From NCBI GenBank assembly GCA_947041945.1, contig CAMREV010000002.1, positions 1-64,000 on the forward strand: a stretch of DNA of 64,000 nt. Reading direction: 5' to 3'. This document shows, in pieces, positions 9,627 to 21,913 of this stretch. The notes beneath the pieces were generated by a model. The model saw only the letters and a list, made by a program, of their open reading frames with translations, had not been told where the DNA came from and made no database searches. The DNA comes from an uncultured Mycoplasmataceae bacterium. Its GTDB lineage: Bacteria; Bacillota_I; Bacilli_A; Mycoplasmatales; Mycoplasmoidaceae. Positions within the stretch are counted from its first letter, which is position 1. Each line of letters starts with the position of its first letter. Position numbers and translations under genes: made by a program.

Positions 9627-9863
9627 TTATTTACTAATTGAGTTAGTAAGTCTAGATTTCATTCTATTACTTTTATTTTTAGAGATTAAACCCTTTGACA
9701 CTGAACTATCTATTTTTTTGTAAGATAAGTTTAAGTCTGCTTGATCTTTAGTTTTTACAGTTTTTTTAATTTGTGTTTTTAAATTAGATTTTTGACTATG
9801 ATTTTGAGTTTTTCTTTTCGCATCTCTTTTATAATTTTTTTCATTAGATTTAATGTTCGCCAA
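9627..9863 (-). CDS. rpsT: 30S ribosomal protein S20, TTG start
   Basis: 78 residues, basic, beginning (M)ANIKSNEK and containing KSRLT near the end, as in S20, which binds 16S rRNA in the small subunit. The start is TTG at 9863: AGGAG lies 7 nt upstream, and the family N-terminus begins exactly there. A longer reading from an ATG at 9917 would add 18 residues without family support. The gene is monocistronic with its own terminator and is divergent from the gene at 9976. Confidence 0.9.
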   Translation of the reverse strand: MANIKSNEKNYKRDAKRKTQNHSQKSNLKTQIKKTVKTKDQADLNLSYKKIDSSVSKGLISKNKSNRMKSRLTNSISK

Positions 9864-9975
9864 TGTTTTTCTCCTAAATTGCTGATATTCTAAAAATTTT
9901 AAAGCAATGTATAACATTTAACATTATAATATAAAATATATTAATAACCATAATATTTTTTGTGAAAGGGTCAAA

Positions 9976-10701
9976 ATGAATAACGGAAGCAGTTTAACCT
10001 CATTATTACTTTTAATCCTACCTATCGGGCTTGTAATTTATTTTGTTCAAAAAAAGAAAAAAGGTTCTGTTAACACTGTTGCTAAAAAAAGAAGAGATGA
10101 TGATGAAGTTTGAAAAACTTTGAAATCATATATCAAGAAAAATTCAGAAGTTGGAAAAGAAATTATTGAATCTTTTGTTGCGAAAAGACCACCAAATGAT
10201 TTTATTGATAAATCTTTATCTAAAGAAGAAATTTTGAAACAAAGAAACGTTCTTAAAGAAAAACAAAATCTTGAAAAAGAGAAAAAAAAGCAAATGAAAA
10301 AAGAAGGTAAAAGATATATTACTCCTGAACAAAAAGAGTTATATGTTGTTTTGTTTACAACAAGAAACCCTAAAACATTAGTTGAAGATAAACCAAGGGC
10401 AATAGAATGTCAGGTTGTTAATAAAAAAGTAAGTAAAAAAGACTTTGAAAGAGAAATAGTTGTTACAAAAACTCTTGATTATGATGAAGAAGTAAAATGA
10501 ATTCTTCCTATTAAAGAAAAAGAAGAAGCTCAATTCAAAAAAGAAAAAGAGAAAAAAGAAAAAACTAAATCTATTAAAGCTAAATTTAAATTTAAAAAAT
10601 CAAACAATAAAAACTCTAATAAAAATCCTGATTCTGAAGAACCAAAAACAACTAATAATAAAAAAAATAATGATAATAAAAAATCAAAAAATAAAGATTA
10701 G
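9976..10701 (+). CDS. Membrane-anchored, highly charged protein of unknown function
   Basis: 241 residues. Residues 5-25 form one membrane helix followed at once by KKKK, so the body is cytoplasmic. A conserved-looking core (about 45-175) is followed by a Lys/Asn/Glu-rich disordered tail. Good RBS (AAAGGG). It sits 8 bp before fmt and is probably co-transcribed with fmt and lepA. I believe similar uncharacterised single-helix proteins occur in other mycoplasmas; no function can be assigned. Confidence 0.75.
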
Positions 10702-10709
10702 AAATAAAA

Positions 10710-11651
10710 ATGGATACAAAGAAAAAAGTTATATTTTGTGGAACTCCTAAAATAGGTGCAGAAGCACTAAGGGCCTTATTTGATACTAATAAATATGAAA
10801 TATTATTTGTTATTACACAACCAGACAAATTAGTTGGTAGAAAAAAAGAAATTGTTTTTTCTCCAGTTAAAAACTTTTGTCTTGAAAACAATATTAAATT
10901 CTTTCAACCAGTTAAAATCTCAGATATTCAAAATGAAATTATTGAAGCAAAACCAGATTTAATTTTAACATGTGCATATGGACAATTTATCAACACTAAA
11001 ATTCTTGAAGTTCCTAAATATAAATGCATAAACATTCACGCCTCTTTATTACCAAAATATCGTGGAGGAGCACCAATTCATTGATCAATAATTAATGGTG
11101 AAAAAGAAACTGGAATTTCAATTATGTTTATGGAAAAAGCAATGGACTCAGGTGATGTAATTTATGTTGAAAAAATAGATATTGAAGATAGTGATAATTT
11201 AGCAACTCTTTTTACTAAAATGGAAGAACTTGCTTATAAGGTTGTTTATAACCAAATTGACACTTTATTTGATTTAAATTTAGTTGGTGAAAAACAGGAT
11301 GAATCAAAAGTTACATTTGGTTATAATATTAAAAGAGAAGATGAAAAAATTAATTGAAATAGTTCTTCTAAAAATATTCATAACCTTATAAGAGGTTTAT
11401 CACCTAAACCAGGTTCATTTACTACACTTGATAATAAAATAGTGAAAGTATTAAACTCAAAATTAACACAAGATACAACACTTGATAAAGAACCAGGTGA
11501 TATTATTTCAATTACAAGAGAAGGTATTTTAATTAAAACTTTAGATAATGATTTATTATTAAATGAAATTCAATTTGAAGGTAAGAATATAATTAAAGAA
11601 AATGATATATTTAATAGTAAACAAAAACTGTTTAATAAAAAATTCATATAG
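10710..11651 (+). CDS. fmt: Methionyl-tRNA formyltransferase
   Basis: 313 residues. Transfers formyl from 10-formyl-tetrahydrofolate to initiator Met-tRNA. The N-terminal motif FCGTPKIGAEAL, the catalytic region NIHASLLPKYRGGAPIHW (Asn-His) and the downstream Asp in MDSGDVI are all present. The C-terminal OB-like domain is about 205-313. ATG is 8 bp after the preceding stop. The TAG overlaps the AGG used by lepA. Normal length for the family. Confidence 0.96.
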
Positions 11652-11657
11652 GTAATA

Positions 11658-13460
11658 ATGATGGAAAAAAAATTTATAAGAAACTTTAGCATTATTGCTC
11701 ATATTGATCATGGTAAATCTACACTATCAGATCGTATCATTGAAGAAACAAGTGGTCTTACAAAAAGGGAAATGAAAGAACAAGTTCTAGACTCAATGGA
11801 ACTTGAAAGAGAAAGAGGAATTACAATCAAATTGAACGCTGTTCAATTAGAATATTTAGCATTAAATGGTAATACATATTTATTTCATTTAATTGACACT
11901 CCAGGGCATGTAGATTTTACTTATGAAGTATCAAGAAGTTTAGCAGCTTGTGAAGGTGCTATTTTAATCATTGACGCATCACAAGGTGTTGAAGCACAAA
12001 CTTTATCTAATGTATATTTAGCATTAGAAAATAATTTAGAAATAATCCCTGTTGTAAATAAAATTGATTTGCCAACAGCAGATCCTGAGCGTGTTAAAAA
12101 ACAAGTAGAAGAAATCATTGGAATAGATTGTTCTGATGCTCCACTAGTTTCTGCTAAAACAGGATTAAATATTAGAGATGTATTAGAAGCAATTGTAAAT
12201 AAGGTTCCGCCTCCACAAGAAGGTATGAGTGATAAAAAAACAAGAGCATTAATTTTTGATTCATACTATGATGCATATAAAGGTGTTGTTTGTTTGGTTA
12301 GAGTTTTCTCTGGTAAATTAAAAGTGAATCAAAAAATAAAATTCATGTCAAACGGAATTGAATACAACATTACTGAACTTGGTGTAACTACTCCAAAGAT
12401 AGTAAATAAAGAATATTTAGAAGATGGTCAAGTTGGCTGAATATCAGCATCAATTAAGAACATTAAAGATATAAATGTTGGTGATACTATTACTGACTCA
12501 AATGATCCATCAGATGAACCTTTACCAGGATACAAAAAAATAGTTCCTATGGTTTTCTGCGGACTATATCCAATTGATACATCACAATATGAATATTTTA
12601 AAGAAGCTATGGAAAAGATATCATTATCTGATTCATCATTAACATATGAATATGAAACATCACAAGCATTAGGATTTGGAATTAGATGTGGTTTTCTTGG
12701 TTTGTTACACATGGATGTAATCCAAGAAAGATTATTTAGAGAATATAATATTGAGCTAATTGCATCAAGCCCATCAGTTATTTACAAAATTATTCAAACT
12801 AATGGTGAAGAATATACAATTGACTCACCTTCTAAGATGCCAGATCGAACAAAACTAAAAGAAATACATGAACCAATGTCTAAGGTAGAGATAATCACTC
12901 CTGAAGAGTTTATTGGTGGATGCATGGACTTATGTCAAAACTCAAGAGGGGAATATTTAGATCTAATCTATATTGATAATACTAGAAGAAAATTAGTTTA
13001 TAAAATTCCATTAGCTGAAATTATGTATAGTTTCTTTGATAATTTAAAATCTTTATCAAGAGGTTATGCAACAATGGATTATGAGATTCTTGGATATGAA
13101 AAACAAAAATTAGTTAAAGTAGACATTTTAATTAATAATGTTAAAGTAGATGCACTATCAGCAATTCAACATGCTGATTTTGCTGCAGCTAGATCTAGAG
13201 TTATTTGTGCAAAGTTAAAGGATGCAATTCCAAGACATTTATTTGAAGTTCCAATTCAAGCCGTTATTGGTGGGAAGATTATTGCAAGAGAAACTATTTC
13301 AGCAATGAGAAAAAATGTTTTAGCCAAATGTTATGGTGGAGATATTACAAGAAAGAAAAAACTTCTTGAACAACAAAAAGAAGGAAAGAAAAAACTTAAA
13401 TCAATTGGAAATGTAAATGTTCCTAAAGACACATTTATTAAAGTCCTTGGTGGTAAATAA
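11658..13460 (+). CDS. lepA: Elongation factor 4 (LepA) GTPase
   Basis: 600 residues, normal for the family. G1 [10 protein letters not shown]2 around RGITIK, G3 DTPGHVDF, G4 NKID, then domains II, III, V and the LepA-specific C-terminal domain ending with [14 protein letters not shown]. It back-translocates or remodels stalled ribosomes. Two adjacent ATG codons (11658, 11661) are possible starts. It is last in the fmt operon and ends in a terminator shared with lplA. Confidence 0.97.
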
Positions 13461-13498
13461 AAAATAATTACATTAAGTTGTAATTATTTTTTTTCAAA
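13460..13498. terminator. Bidirectional terminator lepA/lplA
   Basis: AAATAATTAC (around 13463) pairs with GTAATTATTT (around 13479) and is followed by eight or more T. The lplA stop (13484-13486) lies in the stem. Confidence 0.75.
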
Positions 13499-14494
13499 GA
13501 ATAACTCAAGCAATTCATCACTTGATATTTTTCCAAAATATTTTTGTAAATCTATTTCATTAAGAATTGATTTTATATTATTAATTTCTAATTTTTGATT
13601 AATAAATTTATCTAACATTTTTGAATGATCCTCAGTTGCTAAGAAGTCACCTTCAAAAAGAATTTTTTGAATAATGTCATTCTCAATATTCAACCATAAA
13701 GTTATTGTTCCACCATCAAATCTTTCAGCATTATGCTTTGATAAATTGTATGGATGATTAAATGTTCATTCTTTAGTAGCATATTTTTCTTTAAATATTT
13801 TATTGATTAACTTATTATCTTTATCAATTGTTTTATATGCAACACCAGGTTGAAGTTTAAAGTAATCAATAAATTTATCAAAGAAATTTTCAGTATCAAT
13901 TTTTGTTTCCAAATAGTTAATAATGTTATCAACACTTGTTATTTGAGATCTTTGTACTTTTGCTTGAATCTTAATTGGATTAACAGTTAAGTATTTTTTT
14001 ATCGCAGGCAAACATGCATCAAATAAAATTGTTCCATGATGAACCAATACATTATTTCAGACATATTGAGCATTACCACTAATTTTTACATCATTAACTG
14101 CTAAATCATTTTTACTAGATAATTTAGCATTGATGTTATATATTTTTAAAAAACTAATAATTGGATTTAAAAATAATTCATAATTTCCAGCTTGTTTTTT
14201 ATTTTCAACAATAAAGCTAAAACAAAAGTTTCCTAAATCATGAAAAACAGCTCCACCACCAGAAAGTCTTTTAACAATTCTAACCTTATCTTCAATAGCA
14301 TTATTCAAATTAATTTCAAATTCTGCAACTTGGTTTTTTCCAATTACAATTGTATTTTTATTTCTTCATAAAAAGACAATAGGTACATTATTTTTTGGGA
14401 AAATATTTTTAGATAAATGTTCTTCTAAAGATAAGTTGTAATATGGGTCATTACTTTCTGAAACATATAAATAAAAATTATTTATAGTTTTCAT
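13484..14494 (-). CDS. lplA: Lipoate-protein ligase
   Basis: 336 residues. Activates lipoate with ATP and attaches it to the E2 lipoyl lysine. The biotinyl/lipoyl transferase core has RRLSGGGAVFHD-like motif (KRLSGGGAVFHDLGN) and a conserved Lys in the DVKISGNAQ segment. The C-terminal accessory domain is also present. The gene overlaps pdhD by 17 bp and is last in the pdh operon, so the ligase is made together with its substrate protein PdhC. Confidence 0.93.
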
Positions 14495-15872
14495 ATAAAG
14501 CTTTTTTTGCAACTTCATATATTATTTCAGATATAGAAGGATGTGGATGAATTGTTGCAACAAGGTCAAACACTGTTGCTTCAGATTGCATTGCTACAGC
14601 TATTTCAGAAATCAAATCAGAAGCAGTAGATGCAATAATGTGACATCCAATAATTCTTCCTGTTTTTTTATCTAAAATCATTTTAATAAAACCATCAGTT
14701 TCATGATCTGCTAATGCTTTACCAAGATGAGACATTGGCATTTTAGTTACAAATGATTCGTTTGGATTCATATCTCTTTCAATTATACCAATTGAAGCAA
14801 CTTCTGGATAAGTGTAAATAACTGAAGGGCTTTCAACTAAATGATATGGAATATCTTTTCCAAGAATATGATCAACAGCAATCATTGCATGTTTATATGC
14901 AACATGAGCTAACATTAATTTTTGAGTTAAATCTCCAATAGCATAAATATGCCCTTTAGATGTTTGTAAATTTTTATTGACTACAATTCTATTTCTCTCA
15001 TCATAAACTAAATCTATTTTCTTAAATGCATCATATCTTGGAACTCTTCCAACTGAAACCAAAACTTTATCAACATTTTTTTCAATTATTTTACCATCTA
15101 ATTCATATGATAATGTTTTGTCATTTATAGATTTTATTTTTACATTGGTAATGATTTTTATTCCTTTGCTTGTAAGAATTTGAGTCATTGTTTTACTAAT
15201 CTCATTATCTAACACTTCTAAAATACGATCAAGACCTTGCAGAATTGTAACTTCAGTTCCTAATTCACAATATAGTAATGCAAATTCAATGCCAATTACT
15301 CCACCACCAATTACTGTTAATTTTTTTGGAATTTTATTAAGTTCTAATGCATCAGTACTATCAATAATTATTCCTTTTGTTTTTGCTTCTTTAAAACCAG
15401 GTAAATCTAATTCTCTTGGTAAAGACCCTGTAGCTAGAATAATTTTTTCTCCATAGTATTTTTCACCATTAACTTCAACAATGTGATCGCTAACCATTGC
15501 AGCATTTCCTTCAATTAGCTTTGCTTTTGCATTTTGAATAATAAATTTTACTCCACTAACCAATTTATCAACTACTTCTTTTTTGTTTTCTTGCATTGCT
15601 TTTCAATCAAGGCTAAATTCATTATTTCCTTCAATATTAATTCCGTAATGTTTAGCTTCTTTTAAATAGTGTAATACTTTAGCTGATTTTAATAATGTTT
15701 TAGTAGGAATACATCCTTTATTTAAACAAACTCCACCTAAAGATTCTTTTTCAATTACAAGTGTTTTTAAATTATGTTTTCCAGCATGTTCTGCAGCAAC
15801 ATAACCACCAGGTCCCCCACCAATAATTATTAGATCATAGTGGTTTGCTTCTTCAATTAATTTACTTTTCAT
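14478..15872 (-). CDS. pdhD: Dihydrolipoamide dehydrogenase (E3)
   Basis: 464 residues. FAD-dependent reoxidation of dihydrolipoamide. The FAD-binding [10 protein letters not shown] (about 19-28), redox disulfide [12 protein letters not shown]-binding GGGVIGIE and the C-terminal HPHPSISE His-Glu pair are all present. No N-terminal lipoyl domain, unlike some mycoplasma E3 proteins. ATG 15872 is chosen over 15890: AAAGGA lies before it and it is 1 bp past the pdhC stop. Confidence 0.96.
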
Positions 15873-15873
15873 T

Positions 15874-17238
15874 TTAGAAATTCCTTTCATAGAATTTTAA
15901 TTCAATTTGGTCTTTTATGAACTTAGCAAATCTTCCTATATCGGCTCCATCAATTCATCTATGATCTGCACTTACAGTTATGTACATCATATCTTTTGAT
16001 GCAACTTTACCTTCTTTATCTAAATATAATTTTTTCTCAATTCCACCTAATCCAAAGATTGATAATTGTGGATAAAAAATTATTGGTTGTCCATACATTG
16101 CACCAGTACTACCTAAATTAGTAATAGTATATGTTCCACCTTGAATTTCATTTACAGTTAATTTTTTATCTCTTGCAGCTTTAGATAACCTTACAATTTC
16201 TTTAGCAATATCAGATAAACTTAAATAATCAGCATTTTTAATATTTGGAACTAATAAACCTTCTGGTGAATCTACTGCAAACCCCATGTTTATATCTCCT
16301 CTATAAATAATTTTTTCATTGATCTCATCATAAACACCATTGAAAATTGGGAATTGTTTTAATGCTAAACTTATTACTTGAACAAAGAATGATAAGTAAG
16401 TTAGGTTAACACCATGTGTTGTTTTAAAACTATCTTTTACTTTTGCTCTAAATTTAACTAATTCAGTTACATCAACTTCAAATACTAACATTGTATTTGC
16501 AATATTAACATGTGCTCTTGTCATTGAATTAGCAATTTGTTTTCTAATTGGAGTTATGTCACTACTATGATCAATATCTTTCATTGTTACAGCAACATGA
16601 TTTTCTTTTTTAAGTTTATCTGTAAAACTATTTATTTCATTTGCTAATCTATTTCTTTTGAAGATTAAGACATCATCATATAGCACTCTTCCGTTAGGTC
16701 CAGAGCCACAAACTTGTGACAAATTAATTCTTAATTCATTTGCAACTTTTCTTGCTAATGGAGTTGCAATTAAATTGTTGTAATCAGTTACTTGGTTATT
16801 GTGTAATTCCTCACCTTGATTTCCAATTTTTCCCATTAATTTATTTGAAACAGTTACTTGACCTACAACAGATGATCCTTCATTACTTGCGGACTCTTTT
16901 TTGTCTTCTGTTTTTTGCTCCTTTGTTGTTTCAATAGTTTGAACAGCTGGAGTTTGTTGTGTTGTAACAACAGATTCTTCATCAAGTTTTTCACCAGGAT
17001 CACCAATATACATTAATGGATCACCAACATGAACTAGTTGACCTTCTTTAATATATATTTTTAGAATTACTCCATTTGATGGACAAGGTAAATCAGAAGC
17101 AACCTTATCAGTTTGAACTGATAATAATGGTTCTCCCTCTTCTACTTTTGCACCAACTTTTACTTTAATCTCTTGAATTGTTCCTTCATGAAGACCTTCA
17201 CCTATATCTGTGAAACGAAATATTTTTTTTTGACTCAT
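15874..17238 (-). CDS. pdhC: Pyruvate dehydrogenase E2, dihydrolipoamide acetyltransferase
   Basis: 454 residues. One lipoyl domain (1-80, lipoylated Lys45 in QTDKVASD), a Pro/Glu/Thr-rich linker, an E3-binding domain ([23 protein letters not shown]) and the catalytic acyltransferase domain ending in DHRWIDGAD with the active-site His. Transfers acetyl to CoA. Core of the complex with PdhA, PdhB and PdhD, whose genes surround it. Confidence 0.96.
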
Positions 17239-17251
17239 AATTTACTCCCTG

Positions 17252-18253
17252 TTAAAATTGCTCTGACATTATTGCTTCAATAGCATCAATTGTTCTTTGT
17301 TTTATATCGAAGAAGTATTTTTCTCCGTTTGCATATGGAACTGTTATATCTCAACCAGTTACTTTTCCTGGTGGTGCTTTTAAATCATAAAAACATTTAG
17401 AAGTTACTCTTGAGATTATTTCTGATGATAAACTAAATGAGTAAGTTGCTTCATGAACAACTAATAGTCTTCCAGTTTTAACTACTGATTTAAAAATTGT
17501 TTTTTCATCAATTGGTTTAATAGTTCTTAAATCAATTAACTCAATGCTAATATCTGGATGAGATATTTTCATTTCATTTACTAAATGTATCATATCAATT
17601 AGTGGACTTCCATAAGAAACAATTGTTAAGTCTTTTCCATTTGTAACAATATTAGCTTTTCCAATAGGAACTTCATAGTAGCTACTAGGAATTTCTTGTT
17701 TAAATGACCGATAGATTTTTTTAGGTTCAAAGAATACAACTGGATCTGGATCATTTATAGCTGCTAATAATAAACCTTTTGTATCATATGGGTTTGAAGG
17801 TAATACTATTTTTAATCCTGGAATTGTAGCATAAAGTGCTTCTAATGATTCTGAATGATGTTCTAATGCTTTTATTCCGCCACCCATTGGCATTCTTACT
17901 ACAATTGGACAACTATATCTTCCTCTTGATCTTGTTCTAAATCTTGCAGCATGTGTGAATAGTTGATTCATTGCTAAAAAAGAGAATCCTGAGAATTGAA
18001 TTTCAACAATTGGTTTTATTCCTTGTGTTGCAGCACCAATAGCAACCCCCAACATTGCATTTTCAGCAATTGGTGAATCTCATACTCTTTCAACACCATG
18101 TTTTTGTTGAAGTCCTTTAGTTGCTCTAAATACTCCACCTTCATAACCTGCATCTTGTCCATAAAGAACAACAGATTCATCTTTTGTAAGAGCAATATCT
18201 AATGCATCATTTAATGCTTCTATGTTGTTTACAACAATATTTTTATCTTTCAT
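17252..18253 (-). CDS. pdhB: Pyruvate dehydrogenase E1 beta subunit
   Basis: 333 residues, thiamine-diphosphate-dependent E1 beta. Typical segments: SPIAENAMLGVAIGAA, PIVEIQFSGF, MPMGGGIKALEHHSES and the C-terminal IDLRTIKPID. It has one TGA Trp near the end. It lies between pdhA (8-bp gap) and pdhC (13-bp gap) with a GGGAG RBS ahead of pdhC. Confidence 0.96.
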
Positions 18254-18261
18254 AATTAGTC

Positions 18262-19338
18262 CTACTCAAAATATTTCTTAGCAATCTTTTTTTGCTCTTG
18301 GAGATCATCTGGTAATGTTTCATATGTATGATTAAAGATATCATCAATAGATGTATTGTTCATTAAAACCATTTGATCATATTGTTCTTGTATAAATGAT
18401 TTAGAATTTTCAATTAATTTGTCTTGATCTTCTATGCTTCAAAGTTTTTGAGAAACCAAATATTTATATAGTCTATCAATTGGATCTTTTTTCATCCATT
18501 TTTCTTCTTCTTCTTTTGTTCTATAGATTGTTGGATCATCACTTGTTGTATGTGGCCCTTGTCTATATGTAACAAATTCTACTAGAACGGGACCATTTCC
18601 ACTTCTTGCATGCTCTAAAGCTTCTACCATTACATCATATGAAGCTAATAAATCATTGCCATCTACTCTTGCTCTGTGAACTCCAGCAGCAATCCCTTTA
18701 ATCGAAAGATCAACAACTTTTGATTCTTTTTCTCTTGGAGTTGAAATTGATCATTGGTTATTATTGATACAAAAAACCACTGGTCAATTATAAATAGCTG
18801 CTAAATTCATTGATTCATAGAATTCACCTTCTGAGGTTCCTCCATCACCAATAAATGTAACAGCTACACTTTTTTTTCTTTTTAAACTAAAGGCATATCC
18901 AAGGCCAGCGGCTTGTGACATTTGCGCACCAATTGTAATATTAATTGGAAGCACATTTACATTATCAAAAAACCTAGAACCTTTTTCATTCCCGTTTCAA
19001 TATAAAAATAATTGTCATATTTCTACACCTAGTTCATTCATTAAATGAAATGATCTAAATGCCGGAACTAATCAATCCTTTTTTTTGTCCATTGCTAATG
19101 CACAACCAAATTGTAATGCTTCTTCTCCAAGGTTAGGAGCAAATGTTAACATTTTTCCAATTCTTTGTCATTGCATCATTTTTTTATCAACTTCTCTTCC
19201 AACAACCATTTTCTTGTATGTTTCAACAATTTTTTTAGGAGCTAGTTTAGGTTGGTAATTTTTTACTAAAATTCCTTTTTCATTCATAACTTGGTGAAGT
19301 TCTGATGGAATTATGTCGAGATATATTAACTTATTCAT
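18262..19338 (-). CDS. pdhA: Pyruvate dehydrogenase E1 alpha subunit
   Basis: 358 residues. The thiamine diphosphate motif GDGGTSEGEFYESMNLAAIY and a conserved phosphorylation-loop-like region (RQGPHTTSDDPT) are visible. Decarboxylates pyruvate with PdhB. First gene of pdhA-pdhB-pdhC-pdhD-lplA. ATG 19338 starts the family N-terminus; the promoter should lie at 19340-19390. Confidence 0.96.
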
Positions 19339-19391
19339 AAACGTATGTAAAACCCTTTTTCTTTATTATACATTTATAAAAAATATACAAA

Positions 19392-19421
19392 TAAAAAAAT
19401 GTCTATTCAAGACATTTTTTG
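19392..19421 (-). terminator. Terminator of the surface protein gene
   Basis: AAAAAATGTCT/AAGACATTTTTT hairpin. The stop of the minus-strand surface protein (19403-19405) lies inside it. Confidence 0.65.
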
Positions 19422-21781
19422 TTGTTATTTTTATGATCATTTTTTAACTTATTTTTTTTATATTTGTAAAAGAAAATACTGCCCAAACCAATAGTAATAA
19501 ATATTATTGCTGACAAAATTGCAATATTCAATATATTCAGTCCTTCGATAGAAACTTCATTTGATTTTATACTATTTTTGATTTCAAGTATTTTATTTCT
19601 AACAAATTCATTATTTATTTCATTTTCATATTCAATATTTAATTCATTAAATATAAAATCTAAATAATTAAATATATTGTTTGGGTCTTTTTTTATTTGA
19701 GTTCATACTTCTTTTTCAATAAAACTACCATCTATATTATCGTGCGTAATTCCATTAATTTCTGTTGTATTTAATATTTCAATACTATGAAATTTTTTAC
19801 TTTGATCATTTGTAAAAAAGTCATTGTTATTTTTTTCAATATAATTTATTTTAAACATAATATTAAAGTTATTAAGAATGTTTAAATAGTCATTAAAATT
19901 TTTTGTATAATTTGTTTTGTTTGTTCTTAATTTTATAAGAAAATATCCATTGGTATCTTGCTCATTATTTACAATAAACTCTTTGATATTTAAACTGTTT
20001 TTATTTATATTATTTATAAATCTTATTTTATCTTCAATGCTGAAATCACCATTAAAATTATTTACACTATCAATTGTGTTTCATTTTGGAATTGTTGCCA
20101 AAACATAAAATATTCCATTGTTATTACTTGGATTGTGATTTATTAATTCTTTATTTTCAAAAATATTAAAATCTTTTAAAACATCATCGATATTATAAAA
20201 AGTATTTTTTGAGTAATCAAATGCTTCTATTGTATTAAATAAATTGTTTCCAACTCTTTTATTTAAATTTTCTTTTATTTTTAATGCCAAGTCATTATCA
20301 GCAGTTTCCACAAAAGAAACATTTTGCCCATCATTCATTAAAATATCTTCAACATTTGCATCTAAATCAATAGGAATACACTTATCAAATGAATTTTCCA
20401 CATTAATATTAGTTTCAGTAAAATCATTTCTGTAATTTAATGTATATTCTCCAAATGCATCACTTGTTTTTAAGGAACCAGAAATTACTTTTGATTCAAA
20501 GCTTTTTAATTTGTTTTCTATATGATTAATTTTAATATTTAAAGTATTTTTGTTGCTATCAATATTGAAAAAATCATATTCATTTAATAATGAATTTCCA
20601 TTTCAAATGATATAGTCTTTTCCCTCAAAGCCATTGATACTAATATTAGCAATTATTTCATTATTTTTAAATCAACCAATTATTCTTTCATACAATAAAC
20701 TTAATTCATTAATTGAGTATTTTTGATTATCATTTTTTTGCTTAATTATCTTGCTTTTGATTAATCTATCTTGAAGATTATTCATTTCATCATCATTAAT
20801 AAATTCCTTACCATTATTTGATTTGATATAGTCACTAATAAATTTTAATAATTTCAAATCATCAGAAAATTTAAATATACTTTCATAGTTGTTTTTTGTT
20901 AAATCTTCTTTATTTCAAATTCCGGATTCATTATTTGGATTATTTTCTAAATATGGAAGATTAATTGATAGAAATGTTTTGATTATATCTATACTATTTT
21001 TAGAGCTAAATAAATCAATTGAAAAATCTGAATTAAAAACATTACTTTCCTTCTTATTATTCAGATTTTTTTCAGTAGAAATTGTGTAATCAAACCCAGA
21101 AAAATAATTTCAATCAAAACCTTGATTATAAATATGAAAATCTTCTATATGGTTTAATAAATTCGTTTCAAATTTATAGTCCATGACATACTGGCCACCA
21201 ATTTGATTTTCAGTTGATTTCATTTGTTTGAAACTAGATAATAAAAAAACTTTTCAATCAAAGTTGCCAGATCAACTACAATTTTTAGCATGTGTCTCAC
21301 CATAAACTGCATTAAACTTTTGATCCAATTTTGTTTTCTCAGTAATAAAAAATTTATCAGATTTTAAATATTTTGTTTGTTCTCCTAATTTTTTTCCAAA
21401 AGGATTTTCATCATTATTTATTTCACCAATTAATTTCAATAATAGATCATCATCAACTTTGAAATTTAAATCCTTATTTATATTAAATGCATTTAAGTAT
21501 TCTAGTGTTTTCTGACCTCCATTATTTCATAATGTAGTGTAATTTCTTGCGCTTCAATTGATTAAATCTTTTGCTAATATAAAATTATTATTGTACATAG
21601 ATATATCTTTATTTAAAATATCTTCAACAATAGTGGTTTTACTTTGATTTGAATCTTTTTTATTTTGCTTACTACTCATTTGTTTATTAATGATGCTATT
21701 CGATCCACTAAATGCTATCATTGAACACAGCGATAGCGTTGAAATAGCAACAATTCTTTTTTTGTAATTTTTTAATTTCAT
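19403..21781 (-). CDS. Large surface protein with signal peptide and C-terminal anchor
   Basis: 792 residues. A basic N-terminus and hydrophobic segment (about 9-28) form a signal peptide or anchor without a lipobox. The body is Asn/Asp/Lys/Ile rich, and a hydrophobic helix close to the C-terminus (about 752-772) is followed by a Lys-rich cytoplasmic tail. This is the topology of mycoplasma surface adhesins or nutrient-binding proteins anchored at both or one end. I recognise no family. ATG 21781 has GGAG just upstream. It is divergent from the MFS-like gene. Confidence 0.8.
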
Positions 21782-21823
21782 TATTCTCCTTAAAACTAGA
21801 ATTTTTTATTTGTAATATCTAGC

Positions 21824-21887
21824 ATATATACCTTATGTATTAGAAAATAATTTTTATTTTATTTAAAACTATATTTTTGGTATATAT
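21824..21887. promoter_or_regulatory. Divergent promoter region with separated inverted repeat
   Basis: The 132-bp gap between the divergent surface protein and MFS genes holds ATATATACC (21824-21832) and its exact inverse GGTATATAT (21879-21887), 46 bp apart. Could be paired operator half-sites or chance in AT-rich DNA. Confidence 0.25.
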
Positions 21888-21913
21888 TTATTAAGTAATA
21901 TTAAGGAATATAA

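Noticed and set aside
9864-9917. 18-residue N-terminal extension of S20 from ATG 9917
   Set aside because: The family N-terminus starts exactly at TTG 9863, which has an AGGAG box at the right distance.
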